The position numbers and the translations under genes were made by a program. The notes below the pieces were generated by a model. The model searched no databases. It was given only the letters and a program-made list of their open reading frames with translations, and had not been told where the DNA came from. From LMUY01 sp964245075 (GTDB lineage: Bacteria; Pseudomonadota; Alphaproteobacteria; Acetobacterales; Acetobacteraceae), in contig CAXTLC010000009.1 in NCBI GenBank assembly GCA_964245075.1, positions 9,447-73,446 of the forward strand: a stretch of 64,000 nucleotides of DNA. Reading direction: 5' to 3'. Position 1 is the stretch's first letter. Each line of letters starts with the position of its first letter. Positions 9,128 through 17,683 of the stretch are shown one piece after another.

Positions 9128-9523
9128 ATGGAGATCAAGCGAAGCGGTTCGCAGCCGTCCGGCAAGGGACCGGCGGAGTGGTTTACCGGCGTGGTCCGTG
9201 TCGACCCGTTGTTCAGCCCGCCTGACCCGGCCCGCGTCAACGGCGCGCTCGTCACGTTCGAACCCGGCGCCCGCACAGCCTGGCACACGCACCCGCTCGG
9301 CCAGACCCTGATCGTGACTGCCGGCTGCGGCCGGGTTCAGCGTGAAGGCGGGGCGGTCGAGGACATCCGGCCCGGCGACGTGGTGTGGTTCGCGCCCGGC
9401 GAGAAGCACTGGCACGGGGCCACGCCGACCACGGCCATGAGCCACATCGCGGTGCAGGAGAAGCTGAACGGCTCGCCCGTGGACTGGATGGAACACGTCA
9501 GCGACGAACAGTATCGCGCGTGA
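9128..9523 (+). CDS. Small single-domain cupin protein
   Basis: The 131-residue protein has both cupin motifs: TAWHTHPLGQTLIVTAG near residue 48 with two metal-binding histidines, and GEKHWHGATP near 95 with another. It resembles the stand-alone cupins annotated near carboxymuconolactone decarboxylase or quercetinase-like proteins. ATG 9128 has AGGA just upstream. It follows the SDR by 34 bases on the same strand and is probably in the same transcript. Function as a dioxygenase, isomerase or sensor is open. Confidence 0.85.
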   Translation: MEIKRSGSQPSGKGPAEWFTGVVRVDPLFSPPDPARVNGALVTFEPGARTAWHTHPLGQTLIVTAGCGRVQREGGAVEDIRPGDVVWFAPGEKHWHGATPTTAMSHIAVQEKLNGSPVDWMEHVSDEQYRA

Positions 9524-9706
9524 AGGCAGGGCGGACGTTGCCGGGACTGCTCCTGGCGACCGCCAGCGTGTCGCCCCGGTTCCCGTGAGCCGCAAACCGA
9601 TGGGCAGGAGAACGCCTCCTCGCTGCTCGTTACCATCGTCTCCGGCAATTGGCCGCCATTCCTCTGCACGCCCCAGCCTGTTGGGCCGGTATGACAGGTC
9701 CGCCAA

Positions 9707-10141
9707 TTAGCTGAGGCTATGCACCGGGTTTGCGCCTGTTCCCCACGGCTCGGGACCGGAAAGCCGGGAAGCGTGGAAACGGCCCTTGCGATCTCTCAAC
9801 TGGCTTAGCCGCCGCGGAGGTGTGGCGGGCGGCATCATGGTGGCCAACCGCGGGCGCAGCGCATACGCGGCCAGGCTGGCGGCCGCCGCCTTGATGTCGT
9901 CCGCTCCACTCGCATCTGCCGCAACGCTCACCAGACCCAGCAATGCGCGCAACTCCGGCAGGTCGGTGGCCCGCAATCCTGCTCCCAGCATGCTCGCCAT
10001 GCGCCGCAGCGCCGGAACCGCTTTGGAATGGCAAGCCATCCAGCTCGCGTCCTCGATCTCCTCCAGAGCGTATTCAACCAGCTTTGTCGCTCCCGCTTCC
10101 GAGAGCGGCACGGTATGCGGGATCGCAATCCAGTGTTTCAT
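9707..10141 (-). CDS. Hypothetical helical protein
   Basis: I do not recognise this 144-residue product. The N-terminal part (MKHWIAIPHTVPLSEAGATKLVEYALEEI) and the central segment (AVPALRRMASMLGAGL, then LRALLGLVSVAADA) look like amphipathic helices. The C-terminus is basic and low in complexity. ATG 10141 is taken as the start because the protein-like composition begins there; the frame is open for 36 more codons to 10249. No operon partner is present. Confidence 0.45.
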   Translation of the reverse strand: MKHWIAIPHTVPLSEAGATKLVEYALEEIEDASWMACHSKAVPALRRMASMLGAGLRATDLPELRALLGLVSVAADASGADDIKAAAASLAAYALRPRLATMMPPATPPRRLSQLRDRKGRFHASRLSGPEPWGTGANPVHSLS

Positions 10142-10618
10142 GCCGGTATTGAAATCTTGCGCTTTCTGAACACAGTCAGAACAGGTATCTTGACGCCGGA
10201 ATGCAGACTTCGCAGCATTCCATAGAACGACAACTGGATCAGAGGGCAACGGTCCAACTCCATGTAAGGCGCGCTTTATCCAAAAAGTTTATTAAGGCGG
10301 AGTGAATTGGTCATGACCGCAGGTGGTGAGTCCCAGGTGTGTCGAACTCACTTGCTCTCAGGAAGCATGCACTTCGCCGAAATCCAGCATGTACCAGCAC
10401 AACAAACAGTCCACTTGCTACTCCAGGCGGTGTGGGACACCCCAGATTGCTGGAGCCGCGACAGCAGCACCGTCGTTCATCATACGATGGTACTGCCGGC
10501 CGGATGCACGGAGTGGCCATGAAAAATGACATCACCGCCGCGTCGGCTTGTCCGCCCAGCGTCGGGGCAGGCGGCCGGCCATCGCACCAGGCCGAACCGT
10601 TCCCGGCAGGGAACCAGC
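10142..10618. other. Intergenic region without a recognisable gene
   Basis: This 477-base stretch separates two convergently unrelated minus-strand genes. The part at 10255-10300 is AT-richer (TTTATCCAAAAAGTTTATTAAGG) and could hold the promoter of the hypothetical gene ending at 9707. I see no conserved protein frame, tRNA or clear hairpin. Confidence 0.4.
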
Positions 10619-11323
10619 TCAGCCAGGCGCGTCCAGGCCGGCGCCATCAATGAAGTGCCGCAGCCAATTGGCCGCCCGGCCGCCGTCCTCAGGCTGCAAC
10701 AAAGAGAGCAGGGCCGGGTCGGCGAGCGGGCCGTAAACATCGCGCCGCGCCTCGATCAGGGCGGCGGAGAAGGCGACGCTGAACTCCGGGTGGCCTTGCA
10801 CCGACACCGTGTCGTCGTCGTAGCCGATTGAAGCGAACGGCGTGAATGCACTGGCGGCGAGCACCCGCGAGCCGGGCGGAAGCGTCACCACCTGGTCCTG
10901 GTGAAAGGCGGGGATTGCGAACGCCAAAGGGTCGCGCATGCCAGGGGGCGGCTCGATGATCTCATACCGGTGCACGCCGAGCCCCCAGCCTTTGGGCGAC
11001 TTCACGACTTCGCCACCAAACGCCTTGGCCATCGCCTGGTGGCCGAAGCAGATGCCAACGAGCTTTGCCTTACCCCGAACCTTGCGTAGGAAATCGAGGA
11101 ACGGCGGTATCCAAGGCAGGTCGTCATACACCCCCGCCGCAGACCCGGTGATCACGTAAGCCGAACATTCGGCAGGATCGGCCGGAAGCCCGCCCGCCGT
11201 CACGTCGTAGCTGCGGTACTCGCGATCACGGCCAAGCATGGTGCGAATCATGTCGCCGTAGGTGCCCCACTGTTCGCACAATGCCGCGGGGGGCCGACCT
11301 GTTTCGAGAATGCCGATCGTCAT
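10619..11323 (-). CDS. Class I glutamine amidotransferase-like protein
   Basis: The 234-residue protein has the triad of class I glutamine amidotransferases: the nucleophile elbow GICFGHQAMAKAFGG near residue 85, and VQGHPEF near 180 carrying the His and Glu. It resembles the GMP-synthase-like amidotransferase family often found alone, where the ammonia acceptor or gamma-glutamyl substrate is not known. ATG 11323 begins MTIGILETG, a typical first strand. Longer upstream frames are only out-of-family extensions. It follows the sorbosone-dehydrogenase-like gene on the same strand by 77 bases. Confidence 0.88.
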   Translation of the reverse strand: MTIGILETGRPPAALCEQWGTYGDMIRTMLGRDREYRSYDVTAGGLPADPAECSAYVITGSAAGVYDDLPWIPPFLDFLRKVRGKAKLVGICFGHQAMAKAFGGEVVKSPKGWGLGVHRYEIIEPPPGMRDPLAFAIPAFHQDQVVTLPPGSRVLAASAFTPFASIGYDDDTVSVQGHPEFSVAFSAALIEARRDVYGPLADPALLSLLQPEDGGRAANWLRHFIDGAGLDAPG

Positions 11324-11400
11324 GGCCCAGCATCTCACGGCTTGAGCCAGACGGACAACCGCCTGATCGCTGCCTCCTCTGCGGCGGCACAGTTTCTCCG

Positions 11401-12714
11401 CTAGCCATGGCCGTCGCCCGTGACGCGCCAGATCACGTCGCCCACGTCGTCCGCCATCAGGAGGGACCGGCCGTCCGCGCCCAGCGTCACGCCGACCGGC
11501 CGCCCGAAGGACACGCGTTCGTCTGGCGCAAGGAACCCCCAGAGGATATCCCGCGGCGGCCCGGACGGACGTCCGTTCTCGAACGGCACGAAAACAAGCT
11601 TGTAGCCGCTCAGCTTGCTGCGGTTCCACGACCCGTGCTGCCCGATCGCCATGCCTTCCGGGAAGCCCGGCAGCGTTCCGGCCGGCACCCAGCACAAGCC
11701 CAGCGACGCGGTGTGCCCGCCGAGCGCGTAGTCCGGCGTCAGCGCCCTTGCGACTGCTTCCGGGTCCTGCGGGACGCGGTCGTCGACCGTCTGGCCCCAG
11801 TAGCAGTACGGCCAGCCGTAGAAGCCGCCATCGCGCACCGATGTCAGATAATCGGGCGGGGTCTCGTCGCCCAGGCCGTCGCGCTCGTTGACCACGGTCC
11901 AAAGCGCGCCGGACGTTGGCTCCCAGGCCAGGCCCACCGGATTGCGCAAGCCGCTGGCAAAGATGCGGCTGCTGCCGCTCGCAAGGTCAAGCTCATAGAC
12001 CGCGGCACGCCCCTGCTCGGCTTCCATGCCCTCGTCGCCGATGTTGCTGAGTGATCCGACGCCTGCGTAAAGCTTCTGGCCGTCAGGACTCGGCAACAGG
12101 CTCCGCGTCCAATGGCCGCCGGGCTTGAACTCGACCAGCTTGCGGCCTGGCACCGTGATCCGGTCCGCGCCGTCCACATAGGGGAAAACAACGATGCCGT
12201 CGGTGTTGCCGACGTAGAACTCACCGTCCAGGAGCGCCATGCCGAAGGGCTGGTTCAGCCCTTCCATGAACACTTCCTGAGTTTCGGCGACGCCGTCGCC
12301 ATTTGTGTCGCGCAGGAGTGTGATGCGGTTCGCACTTTCTCCCATGGCGGCCGCCCGCTTCATGGTGCTGACCATGGCGTAATCGAAGACGCCCTTGGCG
12401 GCCCTGGTCGCGTTGGTGGCTTCCGCGGCTAGAACATCCCCATTGGGCAGCACCAGAATCCAGCGCGGATGCTTGAGCCCAACGGCGAACGCGTTGACCT
12501 TGAGGCCGGGCGCCGCGAGCGGGGTTTGTCCCGGACTCCAACCCTGGGCCGTCGGCATCTTCAGCGTCGGAATGCTGCCTTGCGGCTTTGCCGCCGGAAT
12601 GGCCGGAGCAGCCCCCCAGGCCGGTTCGGGCGCGCTGCCGTTCAACCGCCGCACCAATGTGGCCCCGCCGCCGACCAGCGAGACACCCCGCGCGAACATG
12701 TCCGAAAGATCCAA
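11401..12714 (-). CDS. PQQ-dependent sugar dehydrogenase (glucose/sorbosone dehydrogenase family)
   Basis: The 437-residue protein is a six-bladed beta-propeller of the GSDH family, which includes L-sorbosone dehydrogenase and soluble aldose dehydrogenases using PQQ. Diagnostic stretches are LKHPRWILVLPNGDVLAAE near 80, ASGLRNPVGLAWEP near 250, DGGFYGWPYCYWG near 290 and GQHGSWNRS near 355, where the His and Arg are cofactor-site residues in the family. No clear signal peptide precedes the propeller: the first 40 residues contain GVSLVGGGATLV but no cleavage site. The sugar substrate is unknown. Confidence 0.88.
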   Translation of the reverse strand: MDLSDMFARGVSLVGGGATLVRRLNGSAPEPAWGAAPAIPAAKPQGSIPTLKMPTAQGWSPGQTPLAAPGLKVNAFAVGLKHPRWILVLPNGDVLAAEATNATRAAKGVFDYAMVSTMKRAAAMGESANRITLLRDTNGDGVAETQEVFMEGLNQPFGMALLDGEFYVGNTDGIVVFPYVDGADRITVPGRKLVEFKPGGHWTRSLLPSPDGQKLYAGVGSLSNIGDEGMEAEQGRAAVYELDLASGSSRIFASGLRNPVGLAWEPTSGALWTVVNERDGLGDETPPDYLTSVRDGGFYGWPYCYWGQTVDDRVPQDPEAVARALTPDYALGGHTASLGLCWVPAGTLPGFPEGMAIGQHGSWNRSKLSGYKLVFVPFENGRPSGPPRDILWGFLAPDERVSFGRPVGVTLGADGRSLLMADDVGDVIWRVTGDGHG

Positions 12715-12815
12715 TGCGCTGCACTCCTGATCACCGCACGCTGGTGGTGGGCCGAATCGCCTGGCTGGTCAGGGACCAAGTGTCAGGTTCGGACCACTCG
12801 CTGATGACAACTTGG

Positions 12816-14228
12816 TCAACCAAACCGCCTTTTCCAGGCGAGCGTGCGCGCCCAGCGCCGCGCCGCGAGGCCGAACAACCCGGCTTCGTAGCCGCTGAAC
12901 GCCGCGGCCTGCGACAGTTCGGAGCGGGTCGGGTAGGGCACGATCGCCTCGGTCAAGGCCCAGCGGCTCGCCTTGCCGCCCATCACCAGCGACCAGGGCA
13001 ACAGCAGCTCGCCCGCATGGGCTCCCAGGATGGTCACGCCCACGACGCGGCCCTGGAGCCGCACTACCTTGATAAAGCCATCGGTATCGCCTTCGGCCAC
13101 GGCACGGTCGTTCTCGGACCAGTCTGCGCGCGTGACCTCGACCCGTCCGTGCCGGGCGCGAGCCGCCTCCTCCGTCAGCCCCAGTTGGGCAAGTTCGGGA
13201 TCGCTGTAGGTCACGCTCGGCAGAAGCTGGAAATGGGCGGCAGCCGGCAGCCCGAACCCCAGCGCCGACACCAGGACCCGTCCCTCATGCCCGGCGGCAT
13301 GGGTGAACCGCGGCCCAGCCCGGCAATCGCCGATCGCGTAGATGTGCTTGTTGCTGGTGCGTCGGCGGGCGTCCACCGTGATGCCGCGCTCGTCCCACGC
13401 CACGCCCGCCCGTGCGAGGCCCAGGCCGTCCAGCCGGGCGCGCCGCCCCGTGGCGACCAGCAGGTGCGAGCCGCGCATCGCGTCCCTTCCGGAGCACTCG
13501 AGCCGTATCCCGCCGGGCTCGGCGAACGCACCGGTGACGGTGGCGTGCTCGGCCACGGTGATCCCTTCCGCCCGGAGCAGCGCCAGGAGCCAAGCCGCCG
13601 CATCCCGATCGCCACGGGGAAGGAACGCGTGGCTGTCCACGATCGTCACCTCAGCCCCCAAACGCCGGAACGCCTGCGCCATCTCCGCCCCGGTCGAGCC
13701 GGCGCCCAGCACCAGCAAGTGCTGCGGCAGGGTGTCGAGCGCGAACAGGGTCTCGTTGGTCAGGAACGGCAGGCCGTGCAGCCCGGGGATTGGCGGCGCT
13801 GCCGGGTCGGAGCCGGTTGCGAGCACGATGCGCGGCGCTGCCAGGGCGCGGCTTCCTACCTGGACGGCATGCCGGCCGGCCAGGCTCGCGTCGCCCCGGA
13901 TCACCTCCACGCCCCAGCCTGCGAACCGTTCCTCGGAGTCATGCGGCGCGATGGCAGCGACCGTCGCCGCCACGTGGGCACGCACGGCGGCGAAATCGAT
14001 GGCCGGGCCAGCGCCGGCAACGCCGAGCCGGTCACCCCGCATCGCCTGTGCCCGGCGTGCCGCCGCCAGCAGTGCCTTGGAGGGCACGCAGCCGGTGTTG
14101 AGGCACTCGCCGCCCATGCGGCCACGCTCGATCAGCGCCACGCGCAGGCCGAGCCGGGCGCAGCCGCCGGCCACGGTCAAGCCGGCCGCCCCCGCGCCGA
14201 TCACGACCACATCATGCGTCCAGTCCAA
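12816..14228 (-). CDS. FAD-dependent pyridine nucleotide-disulfide oxidoreductase (mercuric reductase / dihydrolipoamide dehydrogenase-like)
   Basis: The 470-residue product has an N-terminal FAD motif VVVIGAGAAGLT, the redox-active pair in GGECLNTGCVPSK (Cys42 and Cys47), an NAD(P) motif LLVLGAGSTGAEMAQAF and the FAD contact IYAIGDC. The C-terminal dimerisation domain ends with PYPTRSELS, where typical dihydrolipoamide dehydrogenases have HPT; the catalytic His is replaced by Tyr. It lacks the N-terminal heavy-metal domain and C-terminal vicinal cysteines of true MerA. TTG 14228 is chosen because GGAGG lies six bases upstream; the ATG at 14273 has none. It is divergent from the epimerase, whose start is 43 bases away. 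Confidence 0.88.
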   Translation of the reverse strand: MDWTHDVVVIGAGAAGLTVAGGCARLGLRVALIERGRMGGECLNTGCVPSKALLAAARRAQAMRGDRLGVAGAGPAIDFAAVRAHVAATVAAIAPHDSEERFAGWGVEVIRGDASLAGRHAVQVGSRALAAPRIVLATGSDPAAPPIPGLHGLPFLTNETLFALDTLPQHLLVLGAGSTGAEMAQAFRRLGAEVTIVDSHAFLPRGDRDAAAWLLALLRAEGITVAEHATVTGAFAEPGGIRLECSGRDAMRGSHLLVATGRRARLDGLGLARAGVAWDERGITVDARRRTSNKHIYAIGDCRAGPRFTHAAGHEGRVLVSALGFGLPAAAHFQLLPSVTYSDPELAQLGLTEEAARARHGRVEVTRADWSENDRAVAEGDTDGFIKVVRLQGRVVGVTILGAHAGELLLPWSLVMGGKASRWALTEAIVPYPTRSELSQAAAFSGYEAGLFGLAARRWARTLAWKRRFG

Positions 14229-14271
14229 AGCAGGCCTCCATTCGCGGCGAAAGGCGGACCATATAGCTGGC

Positions 14272-15414
14272 ATGGCATCCAACGAATCGGCCCCGCGCGC
14301 TTTGCGTGTTCTCGTGACGGGGGCCGCCGGGCTGATCGGGCAGGAACTCTGCGCGGCACTCGCCCGGCGCGGCCATGCGGTTGCGGGGCTGCTGCGCCGC
14401 GGGGGCACGCCTTCCCGCAGCCGCGGCGTGGTGCAACCCTACTGCGGCCATCTCGCGCCGGGCACGGTCGCGCTGGTCGAGGGGGACGTCGCGGAGCCCG
14501 GCCTTGGCATGGCGCCGGAGTTGGCCGCGCGTTTGGCGGCGGGATTGGACCTCGTGGTGCATTGCGCCGCAGTGACCGGTTTCAGCCTGCCGGACGAAAC
14601 CTACCAGCGGGTGAACACGGACGGCACGGCACGGGTGCTGGAGCTTGCCGCGACGTCCCACCCGCCGGCCGGCCTGCTCCATGTCAGCACCGCCTACGTG
14701 TGCGGCGGCGCGCAGGGGACCGTGGCGGAGGCACCCTGCGCGCCCGCCCAGTTCAACAACGGCTACGAGGCGAGCAAGGCGGCGGCGGAAACGCTGGTTT
14801 GGGCGGCGCAGCATGAGGGCCAGGCCGTCGCCGTGGCCCGGCCTTCGATCGTGGCCGGACGCTGGGCGGATGGGGAGACGGCAAGCTTCGGCGCCGTTTA
14901 CCAGTTGATCCGCCTGGTCGCCGAAGGCCGCATCCGGATGCTGCCGGCAGGGCACGGCGCCAGCCTGGACCTGGTTCCCATCGACCACGTGGTGGGCGGG
15001 CTGGTGGACATCGCCGAGCGCATGGCGGACGCCAACGGCCGCGTCTTCCACCTCGCGTCCGGCTGCCCGGTGCCGCTTGCGGCGCTGCGGCATCTCGCCA
15101 CGGCGTTCCCGCACCTTCACGCGCCCCGCTTCGTCACGCCGGACCGGTTCCAGCCCGCCCGCCCCGGCGGACGGGAGCGCTGGCTGCAAGACCAGGTCGT
15201 AACAGCCTACGCCGCCTACCTCCGCCCCAGCCCGCGCTTCCAAACCGCCAACCTGCTGGCGCTCACTGGCCGGAGCTGCCCGCCGGTGAACGAGGGCTAT
15301 CTCCGGCGCTTGATCGCCTTCGCGATCTCAGCGGGGTTCCTGCCGGGCGAGCGGGTCAGCGGACGTCCGGATAATGGCGGTCAAGCTGCCGCCGCAGCCC
15401 AACCGCCCAACTGA
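14272..15414 (+). CDS. NAD-dependent epimerase/dehydratase family protein
   Basis: The 380-residue extended SDR has the cofactor motif VTGAAGLIGQELC near residue 15, HVSTAYVCGG with the catalytic Ser/Thr near 140, and a YEASKAAAE catalytic Tyr-Lys pair near 165. The pattern is closer to extended SDRs with a male-sterility/SDR_e domain than to UDP-glucose epimerases, and the substrate is uncertain. It starts at ATG 14272, back to back with the flavin oxidoreductase. Its last 59 bases overlap the end of the convergent glycosyltransferase. Confidence 0.82.
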   Translation: MASNESAPRALRVLVTGAAGLIGQELCAALARRGHAVAGLLRRGGTPSRSRGVVQPYCGHLAPGTVALVEGDVAEPGLGMAPELAARLAAGLDLVVHCAAVTGFSLPDETYQRVNTDGTARVLELAATSHPPAGLLHVSTAYVCGGAQGTVAEAPCAPAQFNNGYEASKAAAETLVWAAQHEGQAVAVARPSIVAGRWADGETASFGAVYQLIRLVAEGRIRMLPAGHGASLDLVPIDHVVGGLVDIAERMADANGRVFHLASGCPVPLAALRHLATAFPHLHAPRFVTPDRFQPARPGGRERWLQDQVVTAYAAYLRPSPRFQTANLLALTGRSCPPVNEGYLRRLIAFAISAGFLPGERVSGRPDNGGQAAAAAQPPN

Positions 15415-16081
15415 CGCTGACCCGAAGGTAGATCAGGTTGGCCCGCACCGGCCCCCAGGCCGCGACCCGGCGGTCCGAGGTGATCACGACCCGGTTGACC
15501 ATCCGGGTCCGGCCGAAGCGGTGCAGCCGGACGCACAGGTCGGCGTCCTCCATGATGGGCAACGCCGTGTCGCAGCCGCCGGCGGCGAGGAAGTCCTCCC
15601 GGCGGAAGAACATGGCGTGGTCGCCGAACAGCAGGCGCGCGCCCCGCAGGAACAGATGCGGCCGGAACAGCATCGGTCCGTAGTAGGTCTTGGCCCAGTT
15701 GTGCAGGCTGGTGCCCCAGCGCACCCGGTCCGGCCCGCTCAGCAGCGGCGTGAAGCTGGCCAGCGCCAACCGCCGGTCCGCCATGGTGGCGGTGATCACC
15801 GCCACCGCGTCGTCCGGCAGGATGGTGTCCGCGTGCAGCACGCAAACCAGGGGGGCGCTCGCAGCGTCCACCCCGGCGTTGATCTGCGCGCCGCGGCCCC
15901 GGGGCGCGGTGATGACCCGCAGCCCGCCCGCCTGCGCGATGGCGGCGGACCCGTCCGTGCTGCCGCCGTCCACGGCGATGATCTCGGCCGGCGCCGGGTG
16001 CAGCACGCGCAGGCAGCGCAGCAGCCGGGGCAGGGCCGCCGCCTCGTTCAGCATGGGGATCACCACCGCCACCGCGCTCAC
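15356..16081 (-). CDS. Glycosyltransferase family 2, TIGR04283-like
   Basis: This 241-residue inverting glycosyltransferase has VVIPMLNEAAALPRLL, EIIAVDGGSTDGS and the DxD-like LHADTILP. The first and last stretches, including FGDHAMFFRREDF and IMEDADLCVRL, fit the TIGR04283 family, named from its association with arsenosugar genes; no arsM or arsS is present, so that name says little about its substrate here. GTG 16081 overlaps the stop of the DUF2064 gene as GTGA, showing tight coupling. Both probably read from upstream of 16677. Convergent overlap of 59 bases with the epimerase is notable. Confidence 0.88.
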   Translation of the reverse strand: MSAVAVVIPMLNEAAALPRLLRCLRVLHPAPAEIIAVDGGSTDGSAAIAQAGGLRVITAPRGRGAQINAGVDAASAPLVCVLHADTILPDDAVAVITATMADRRLALASFTPLLSGPDRVRWGTSLHNWAKTYYGPMLFRPHLFLRGARLLFGDHAMFFRREDFLAAGGCDTALPIMEDADLCVRLHRFGRTRMVNRVVITSDRRVAAWGPVRANLIYLRVSVSWAVGLRRQLDRHYPDVR

Positions 16082-16677
16082 GGCAGCAGTCCGGGGAAGC
16101 GGCCCAGGTCCTCCGGGCGGTCCAGGTCGGCCAGCGGCGGCAGCAGCCCGCAAGGCCGCCCGCCCGCTCGGAGCCGCCGCTGCGTTTCGGCCAGCACGCC
16201 GTCCGTCCCCCATGCCATCCCGCTGAACAGCCAGGGCGCCAGGGCCGGCAGGCCGAGCAGGTAGTACCCGCCGTCCTCCGCCGGGCCGAGCGCCACCTTG
16301 CCCGCGGCCAGCAGTCGCACCGCCGCATTGATGTGGGCGGGCGTCAGGTCCGGCAGGTCGGCGCCGACCACGAGGGCCGGGGCGGGGTCGAGACAGCGCT
16401 GCATGCGTGCGCCCAGGTCGCCCTCGCCCTGCGGCCGGATCGTGACCTCGTTGCCTAGCCAGGCCGCGAAGGCGTCCGGCGCGGCGCCCGTGACCCAGAC
16501 CTCCACCGGCAGGCCTGTCGCGCGGAGGATGGCCAGCGTCGTCTCCGTCAACCGGCGGTGCAGCGCGGCGGCCCCGGCGGCGCCCAGGGCCGGGATGAGC
16601 CGGGTTTTGGCCCGGCCCGGCTCCGGGAAGCGGGTGAGCAGCACCAGGCGGGGCGTTCCAGCCGCATGGTCCGTCAC
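16078..16677 (-). CDS. DUF2064 / TIGR04282-like nucleotidyltransferase-fold protein
   Basis: The 199-residue protein begins VLLTRFPEPGRAKTRL, continues VVGADLPDLTPAHI with the metal-binding Asp, and has GPAEDGGYYLLGL. These are the hallmarks of the DUF2064 family, a GT-A fold related to CofC and MobA. It is regularly paired with TIGR04283 glycosyltransferases, as here. The start is GTG 16677, where the family homology begins. The reaction is not established; transfer of a nucleotide or sugar is likely. Confidence 0.88.
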   Translation of the reverse strand: MTDHAAGTPRLVLLTRFPEPGRAKTRLIPALGAAGAAALHRRLTETTLAILRATGLPVEVWVTGAAPDAFAAWLGNEVTIRPQGEGDLGARMQRCLDPAPALVVGADLPDLTPAHINAAVRLLAAGKVALGPAEDGGYYLLGLPALAPWLFSGMAWGTDGVLAETQRRLRAGGRPCGLLPPLADLDRPEDLGRFPGLLP

Positions 16678-16754
16678 GCGGTTCGGCCGAAGGTTCGGCC
16701 CACCGTTCGGCTGAAACCGCTTGCAGGCCGGCCCGCGTGCCACATCTCCGCTCC

Positions 16755-17582
16755 ATGCCAGGCACCGAAGGCAGCCGTCCATCCCTGCCGCTCGGCCCGC
16801 TTCTGGCCGTGGCCGGCTTGGCCGCCGTCATGGCGCTGGAGCGCCGTTCCCCGCTGCGCCGCCCGACCCAGCGTGAGCCGGCGCGCACGGCCCGCAACCT
16901 CCTGCTGGGACTGCTGAGCATGGCCGCCGTCGCCGCGGCGGAGGGGCCGCTGGTGCGCCAACTGGCGGACATGGCGCAGCGGCGGCGCTGGGGGTTGGTG
17001 CAGCGCCTGCATGCGCCGGCCTGGCTGCGCGACGCGCTCGCGGTGGTCGGCATGGACTACACGATCTACCTCTGGCACGTGCTGACCCACAAAGTGCCGT
17101 TGCTGTGGCGCTTTCACCTCGTGCACCACCTGGACCTGGACCTGGACAGCACCACGGCGCTGCGCTTCCACGCCGTGGACATGCTGATCTCCATCCCGTG
17201 GCGGGCGGCGCAGGTGCTGCTGCTCGGCACCTCCCGCCGGGCGCTGTCCGTGTGGCAAGGCTTCTTCTTCTCGTCCGTCGTGTTCCACCATTCCAATATA
17301 CGCCTGCCGCCCCGGCTGGAACGGGGGCTGGCCACCGTGCTGACCACGCCGCGCATGCACGGCATCCATCACTCTGCGGCCCGCGAGGACACCGACTCCA
17401 ACTGGTCCAGCGGGCTCAGCGTGTGGGACCACCTGCACCGCACCTTCCGGCTTGACGTGGGGCAGCGGCGCACCCGCATCGGCGTCCCCGGCTACCGCGA
17501 TCCGGCGGAGCTGCGGCTGCGCCCATCCCTCGCCCTGCCGTTCCGGCCGCAGCGGGACGCCTGGACGCCGCCCCCGCGCTAG
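16755..17582 (+). CDS. Sterol desaturase / fatty acid hydroxylase superfamily membrane protein
   Basis: The 275-residue membrane protein contains the di-iron histidine clusters of this superfamily: LWHVLTH and FHLVHH near residues 105-120, FHHSNI near 180 and HGIHHSAAREDTDSNW near 205. Hydrophobic helices occur near 13-28, 46-60 and 90-100. Relatives oxidise lipids such as sterols, carotenoids or hopanoid precursors. ATG 16755 is taken over the upstream GTG because homology begins close to it. It is divergent from the DUF2064-glycosyltransferase pair, so a common regulatory region of about 75 bases lies between them. Confidence 0.87.
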   Translation: MPGTEGSRPSLPLGPLLAVAGLAAVMALERRSPLRRPTQREPARTARNLLLGLLSMAAVAAAEGPLVRQLADMAQRRRWGLVQRLHAPAWLRDALAVVGMDYTIYLWHVLTHKVPLLWRFHLVHHLDLDLDSTTALRFHAVDMLISIPWRAAQVLLLGTSRRALSVWQGFFFSSVVFHHSNIRLPPRLERGLATVLTTPRMHGIHHSAAREDTDSNWSSGLSVWDHLHRTFRLDVGQRRTRIGVPGYRDPAELRLRPSLALPFRPQRDAWTPPPR

Positions 17583-17590
17583 CCCGCAAT

Positions 17591-17616
17591 CGCCCTGACT
17601 GGAAATAGTCAGGGCG
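17591..17616 (+). terminator. Stem-loop after the desaturase gene
   Basis: CGCCCTGACT pairs perfectly with AGTCAGGGCG across a six-base loop, nine bases after the stop codon. The perfect symmetry would allow it to work in both directions between the two convergent genes. Confidence 0.7.
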
Positions 17617-17641
17617 TCAATTGCCAGGCCAGACAAAGAGT

Positions 17642-17683
17642 TAGACCGCGCTGACCGTTTACGGCCAGCCAAGAAGCGGTCTA
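17642..17683 (-). terminator. Long stem-loop at the end of the symporter gene
   Basis: TAGACCGC and GCGGTCTA form the outer stem, and GCTGACCGT with ACGGCCAGC an inner stem with one mismatch. The outer arm includes the symporter stop codon. It faces the preceding hairpin and completes an insulated convergent junction. Confidence 0.6.

Noticed and set aside
9530..9706. Possible cobalamin riboswitch after the cupin gene
   Set aside because: Short stretches such as CCGGGACTG recall the cobalamin element, but the B12 box and the ordered core could not be assembled on either strand, and no B12-related gene is adjacent.
10619..11902. A 427-residue version of the amidotransferase
   Set aside because: The N-terminal half reads through the end of the sugar dehydrogenase gene out of frame. 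Family homology begins only at ATG 11323.
15356..16677. Arsenosugar biosynthesis pathway
   Set aside because: The family names TIGR04282/TIGR04283 suggest it, but neither an arsenite methyltransferase nor ArsS is encoded here; the radical SAM protein at 19166 lacks the ArsS C-terminal pattern.
17642..17683. Possible small RNA
   Set aside because: The structure includes the symporter stop codon and sits at a convergent gene end, so a terminator explains it better.
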